Notes under the pieces: generated by a model
The model's database searches: none
Seen by the model: only the letters and a program-made list of their open reading frames with translations
Told to the model about the DNA's origin: nothing
Position numbers and translations under genes: made by a program
Origin: Conidiobolus incongruus B7586
Taxonomy: Eukaryota > Entomophthoromycota > Entomophthoromycetes > Entomophthorales > Conidiobolaceae
Direction: 5' to 3'
DNA: 12,305 bases
Assembly: GCA_000697335.1 (NCBI GenBank)
Contig: JNEM01006718.1
Location: 1-12,305 of the forward strand
Part shown: positions 7,831-12,305 of the stretch, one piece after another
How the letters are laid out: each line of letters opens with the position of its first letter
How positions within the stretch are numbered: the first letter of the stretch is position 1

Positions 7831-10800
7831 TTATGGCATACCGTTGAAATCTACCGGAATTTCTTTGAACTCTACAGTTGGTCTATTAGTCAATATCTGA
7901 ACATTCTTCAATGGACGATCGTTAGGCTGATTCTGGCGTCGCCAATCGGAATAGGTATGCGTAAAGCGAATGGGTTTGGGTTGGAACACCTCTCCAGTAT
8001 CTTCTACTGAAGGGTCAGAAGTGTTAGCTGAGGATTTGGTCAAGTGTCCAAAGTGAATATTTTTGAATTGAGCTATTTGGGGATGCGATTTGCACAGGTC
8101 CGGATACTTTTGAATCACATCTATGACCTTTTGAACGCGTCTTTGAACTTGCGCGTCGTTGATGCGTTGTTGGGGTCTCACTCCCTGCTTGGCGTCTGTT
8201 CCATTGGAATCGTATTTGGCCTGTTCCGCCAGCCATTTTGAGAAGGACTCCCACCTTGCTTGAATAGCCTCCTGCTTTCCCTTCTCCAATTTGATCTTGC
8301 TCAAGGGTTGGAGGAATGCGGAATTCGACTTCAGATTCTCCACTTTGAGTGGCGGCATTTTGAAAGCGCCTTTAATGGATCCGTTCAAATACTGCTCTTC
8401 GTAGTTCTTGACACATTGGTTAAAGTTCTTCTGGAGTGCTTCGTTCTGTAGAGGATTTGATAGAAAGTTAGAGAGTTCCTCCTTAAACGCTTGAGATGGT
8501 ATATATGCTTGAGTTGTTTGAAATCCCAAATTTCTCATATTTCTAGAAGCTGCAATCGCCGCCTCTGACGGTATGGTAGGCACAGTCGTTTTTGAAGTGA
8601 GGTTGTCCTTTCGAAGTGGCTTATCAGGGAGCATCTGTTCGGGCTGAGGATTACAAGTCTTTAATAAAATATCCACAATTTGTTTCGCTTTTTCGAATTC
8701 TATCAAGCAGAATTTGTATACCGATAGACACGAATTAATCCACGAAGCTGGATTGCTTCCCTCTAATTCCGAGATAGTTGGTTCAGAATTGGAGAAGAAG
8801 ACGTGGGGAGCGATGTGACCGATCATATTGGACAATTCCTTACGCTCATTCAAAACCGATTCAATCGTTCCTTGAAATAATTTGCAATATGAATTCAAAC
8901 TCATAAAATGTTGGCCAAAATTTGAATTCAAACCACTCATCTGATGCATAAGATTTGAGTAATCCTCGGGAGCCAACACTTTTTTGAAGACTTCTGTGGA
9001 ATTCATAAAGCAATTTATAGTAGAATAAAACTGTTTGCTTTGGGTTAATAAGAGTTCGGAATTGGCGTGAATTTTCCTCAACTCCACAAGTAGGCATTCG
9101 AAGGGTTGGAGATCTAAAGATACGAGGACACCTGGGGGATCCACTTCCAAATCGTTGAGCATTGAAGTGAATGCAGTCTCCCAATTGTTGCGATTCTCTA
9201 AGGCGTTCGCGGTTTGCTTAGTGAATTGGTACTTTTGTTGGACTTTTTCGCCCCAGCTGTTTATCTTGTTCTTGAGGCTGCGAATGTCGTAACTGTCTTG
9301 GATTTTCATTTTGGAGCTCAGGATTTTGAAATTGTCTACGCGTTTTCGAATGAAATCTAATCGATATAAGATCCATTTGTAAACGAGTGTGTTTTCTGCT
9401 GGGTTTGGTAGAATTTGATCTTCAGGTTTGTTCAAGTGCTCTTTAGGTTTGGTAAAAGGGGGTGCAAAATCTATATGGTGACACGTTTTCACCTTAGGAA
9501 AATCAATCTTATCCAATTCTTTTAACTTATCAGGATTTCTCATAATAATAATGAGAGCATTATGGGGAGCAGGACGATAGGTAGGATTATAAATTAACGT
9601 ACGTTCTAAATAATGCGCCATATTCAGACATTTACAATTCAAGATATTGGGCAATGACCTCGCCAAAGGCTTTTGATTTTTAATAATTCCATAATGTGGT
9701 AATTTCTGCAGTACTGGTGATTCCTTGTCGTCTGGAAACTCCTTCTCGTTAAGCGTACCCAGATATTTGTAGATTTCGTTTAGTTGCTCCTCGCGAGTTC
9801 TACCGCGCATAACCCCAATGCCTAGATCCATCTGGAGGAATACGACCGCTAAACTCCAGAGATCGACCTTTTCTGTAAATTTTTCTACACCCATTAGTAT
9901 TTCAGGAGCTCTGCACGATGTGGAAGTGGGGGTTTTGTCCAAGTACTTGGTGAATGCTCTCGCTTTAGAGCACATGGCACTAAATCCTGTAAGTCGAATT
10001 CTTCCATCGGTGTTGATTAAAATATTTGAAGCTATAAAATTAAATAATTTAATATATTAAATGATGAAACATTAACATTAACTTACGACAAACATTATTA
10101 TGGATTAGGTTAGTACTATGCAAATATCCCAAAGCTCTCAATATATTACAAATAATCTTTCTCTGATGCGTAAACGATAGCTCAATGTTTGGATTCATTA
10201 AGAGGCCCTGAAGATCGTGGTCATAATAATCCATTTTAATGAACTTTTGAGGCTGTTCTTTTGGTGTTAAAACTATATCTCATATTAATCAACTTAAAGT
10301 AAATTTTAAATATAATATTTACTCTTATTGGATAAATATCCTCTAGTTTCTATGAGATAATCTTTGAAAAATCTTATTTCATCCATATATCTGGAGTAGC
10401 CATTCATCTAATCCATATGTTAATATAATGATATTTGAACACATAAATATAATAATAATAATAATACTTCGTCATTAGATTGAGGTACATATTTAGCTAC
10501 ACACAATTCACCCTTTGGCATTTTCACAACAAATACAGGTCTAAATCAAATTATTAAAACTATGATTCTATCTAGAAATATTAAAAAAATACCTATTAGG
10601 ATCCTGATTCAACACCTTAACCACTGTGCCTTTCATCTGGTTGGTGCACAGCGCCTTCAACTCCTCACCAGCCACCTTGAAATTCTTCTGAATGTCATAC
10701 AAGTAATTGTTAAACATAATATCCCATCGCGGTATAGAAGTTGGAAACGAAGCATCGAACTCCTTCTTTCTGTAGAAGTTGTGAAAACTTTCTTCGTACC

Positions 10801-10837
10801 CATATTCGTCGGAAGTTAGAAATGAGAAATCGGTCAT
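7831..10837 (-). CDS. CDK9/Bur1-like predicted pseudokinase with long unknown C-terminal region (five exons)
   Basis: Exons 10837-10593, 10540-10468, 10407-10323, 10272-10087 and 10031-7831 join in phase to 929 residues. The introns are 50-60 nt with donors GTATTT, GTATTA, GTAAAT and GTAAGT, and all acceptors end in TAG. An in-frame TAA two codons before the ATG fixes the start. Residues about 60-365 form a CMGC kinase fold. The Gly loop is reduced to TNQMKGTV, with the first two glycines gone. The VAIK Lys (K98) and a likely helix-C Glu (E116) are kept. YYDHDLQGLLMNP (150-162) resembles the hinge and helix D of Cdk9, Bur1 and Cdk12. HRDLKPxN is HNNVCPSN (192-199), DFG is GFS (212-214), RAPE (237-240) remains, and DLWS (253-256) and R349 are kept. 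Loss of the HRD Asp, catalytic Lys and DFG Asp predicts no phosphotransfer. Residues 366-929 look largely helical, with a Gln/Arg/Pro-rich end and no domain I recognise. The role is unknown. A scaffold linked to transcription or the cell cycle is a guess. Confidence 0.85.
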
Positions 10838-11155
10838 TGGTTAGGAAATTTTATTTAATATTAATTTGTTAAATTAGAAAAATTAAAATTAAATGATTTT
10901 GATTATTGCTAAAATTTTATTTTATATTTTTAAATTGATTTTAGGGTTAAATTTTGAATATGTGGACCTTGGTAACATATTAAATAAATTAATAAATACA
11001 ATTATTGATTATGGGAAATATAGTAATAGATTAAAATTTTCAAGAATAATTTGAAAAAATTACAAAATATAGTAAATCAAAAGAGAAGTATAAGTATGTA
11101 AAAATATTTTCTAGAAAGTGGTTTAAAACTAAAAATAAATCTGTCATTAAATCTA
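10838..11155. other. AT-rich spacer with the presumed promoter of the kinase-like gene
   Basis: These 318 bases lie between the start codon of the kinase-like gene and the 3' end of tRNA-Lys. No coding frame or repeat is seen. Short T runs on the minus strand at about 11131-11135 may terminate tRNA-Lys transcription. No promoter motif is distinct enough to call. Confidence 0.5.
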
Positions 11156-11228
11156 CACCCAACGTGGGGGTCGAACCCACAACCTTGAGATTAAGAGTCT
11201 CACGCTCTACCGATTGAGCTAGCCGGGC
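11156..11228 (-). tRNA. tRNA-Lys (anticodon CTT)
   Basis: This 73-nt tRNA gene has no intron. The anticodon stem GAGA/TCTC encloses the loop CTCTTAA, giving anticodon CTT for codon AAG. The D arm (TAGCTCAATCGG) and T arm (GTGGG-TTCGACC-CCCAC) are complete and carry the Pol III A and B boxes. The acceptor arms GCCCGGC and GTTGGGT pair with three G-U pairs, one of them at the terminal 1:72 position, where most eukaryotic tRNA-Lys genes have G-C. An LTR begins 25 nt upstream of the mature 5' end. A T run about 20 nt downstream (near 11131-11135, TTTTT on the minus strand) could terminate transcription. Confidence 0.97.
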
Positions 11229-11253
11229 TTGTTAAACATTTTTACAATTAAAT

Positions 11254-11815
11254 TGTTTTCTAATTGATACCTTGTCCCACACAAAAATCACTACCAAATT
11301 ACCAATCACTCTAATTAAGTCATATAAATAATCCCAACCAGTTGTGAATAAGGTTCTAACCCCCTCATATCCCATTGTCCACATGTCCTTATAGCCATAT
11401 TATTGATTCGTCATAGCCTACTTATGCCAATATTTTCCACTCAATTCTAGTGGGACTTTTCTCTATTCTACTCTACAAATAAACCTTATTTTCCTACTCA
11501 AAGCCCACTTCCGAGCATACTCAAGGAGCCATCTATAGCTTCACTTGAGACATATACCATTATCCGCTCTACATTTATTTTTACTGATATTCTGTGATCT
11601 GCTTTCTTAGCATGTCAGATTCTTACACTGCCACTGTTGCTGCTGATCTAGTCACCCTCTTCAACACTCCATTTACCAGTAATCATGGTTGGATGGCTAA
11701 GGAATTGATCATCAGTAACCTACCTCAGTTTGTAGGCACCATGCTTCATAATTTGGCCTATACAATGACTATGTCAGTGTTTTCGATGACGCTCAAAGAG
11801 CTAATAACCGCGACA
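11254..11815 (+). mobile_element. Solo LTR (copy B), same family as 6636-7184
   Basis: This fossil solo LTR of about 562 bp starts TGTT and ends GACA. It aligns along its length with copy A, with small length differences near the 5' end. A TATA-like TATAAATA lies at 11323-11330. The 204-nt segment from the shared ATG (11612) to the LTR end is open in both copies and differs at about 15 positions, nearly all transitions, so the insertions are not recent. It has the same orientation as copy A, facing away from the minus-strand tRNA-Lys gene, and no internal domain follows. Confidence 0.75.
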
Positions 11816-12130
11816 AATTTAATTTCAAAATTTTATATTTTTAAAATTGTTAAATTAAAATATACAAATCATTATTTTGATAAATCCAACTCTCAAATTT
11901 AAAAAATTCAAGTAATGTTTAATTTTCAATTAATTTATCCTTTCATTCTTCTCAAAATTCAAATTATTAAATACATAATTATGTAAAATATTTCAAAATT
12001 TATTTGTTACAAGAAATTTTATAATTTACCCTCAATATTATTTATATATATCAGTTAAAAAATTATAAATATTTCAATTAATTAATAATATATTCATCAA
12101 TTATAACTTATGAATAGCTATATTTTGATA
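11816..12130. other. AT-rich spacer, no gene recognised
   Basis: This spacer lies between solo LTR copy B and the second mariner copy. It is strongly AT-rich, with no coding frame, RNA gene or clear repeat. Its last two bases (12129-12130) are TA, the expected mariner target site. Confidence 0.6.
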
Positions 12131-12305
12131 TTACTCTGCATTTTTAATAATGGGAATTTTTTGTGATTGAAAATAAATAAATATTTTAATATATAATGTA
12201 TAAAAATAAATATATAATATAAATTTAATAGTTTCCTTTATTATTAATAACTTTTTGCTATACTTTTAGCAAAGATCTAACATTTAAAAAACAGTTCTTT
12301 TTATT
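12131..12305 (-). mobile_element. Second mariner copy, cut by the window edge
   Basis: Positions 12131-12305 align without gaps to 1-175 with 17 differences (about 90% identity), in the same orientation. It therefore contains the left terminal repeat, the short 3' non-coding part and the last ~27 codons of the transposase frame, ending at a TAA at 12227-12225. The rest lies outside the window. Of the 17 differences, 14 are transitions, about 10 of them in CpA/TpG steps. One stop near the end of the frame, at a Trp position of the family, is shared with the first copy. Confidence 0.9.

Noticed and set aside
8861-9184. A 107-codon minus-strand frame and several shorter frames inside the kinase-like gene
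   Set aside because: They overlap the long in-phase exon in another frame and show no recognisable motif.
10448-10466. (TAA)n run as a functional repeat
   Set aside because: It is a short microsatellite within intron 2 of the kinase-like gene, ordinary for an AT-rich genome.
1-12305. A composite transposon formed by the two mariner copies
   Set aside because: The copies are about 10% diverged, in direct orientation, and each appears to have its own TA site. Mariners are not known to mobilise 10 kb of host genes in this way.

Overview
The window is AT-rich eukaryotic nuclear DNA. The protein genes are split by short introns (50-60 nt, GT...AG), the two tRNA genes have eukaryotic internal promoter boxes, and the spaces between genes hold a mariner DNA transposon and solo LTRs. 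Compact genes, tiny introns, a fungal-length inositol synthase and LTRs parked beside tRNA genes fit an AT-rich, probably early-diverging fungus best. This is an inference. An AT-rich protist is not excluded, although the G/C-ending codons of the inositol synthase gene argue against a dictyostelid.

Layout. Positions 1-1309 hold a whole but decayed mariner element with its transposase on the minus strand. After an AT-rich gap with palindromes and a small GC island, 2283-3915 (minus) encodes inositol-3-phosphate synthase in two coding exons, with a probable leader exon and leader intron up to about 4270. Positions 4274-6544 contain no recognisable gene. A tRNA-Trp(CCA) gene lies at 6545-6616 (minus), with a plus-strand solo LTR (6636-7184) starting 19 nt upstream of it. 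A five-exon gene at 7831-10837 (minus) encodes a 929-residue protein: a CDK9/Bur1-like kinase fold whose catalytic residues are lost, followed by about 560 residues I do not recognise. A tRNA-Lys(CTT) gene follows at 11156-11228 (minus), again with a solo LTR of the same family (11254-11815) upstream of it. The window ends inside a second mariner copy, which starts at 12131 next to a TA dinucleotide.

All four host genes are on the minus strand. INO1 makes the precursor of inositol lipids, and the two tRNA genes are housekeeping Pol III genes. The kinase-like gene has no visible functional link to them. The genes are widely spaced, each presumably with its own promoter. The most interesting items are the predicted pseudokinase with its long unknown tail, the repeated LTR-at-tRNA arrangement with a conserved open frame inside the LTR, and the transition-dominated decay of the mariner copies.
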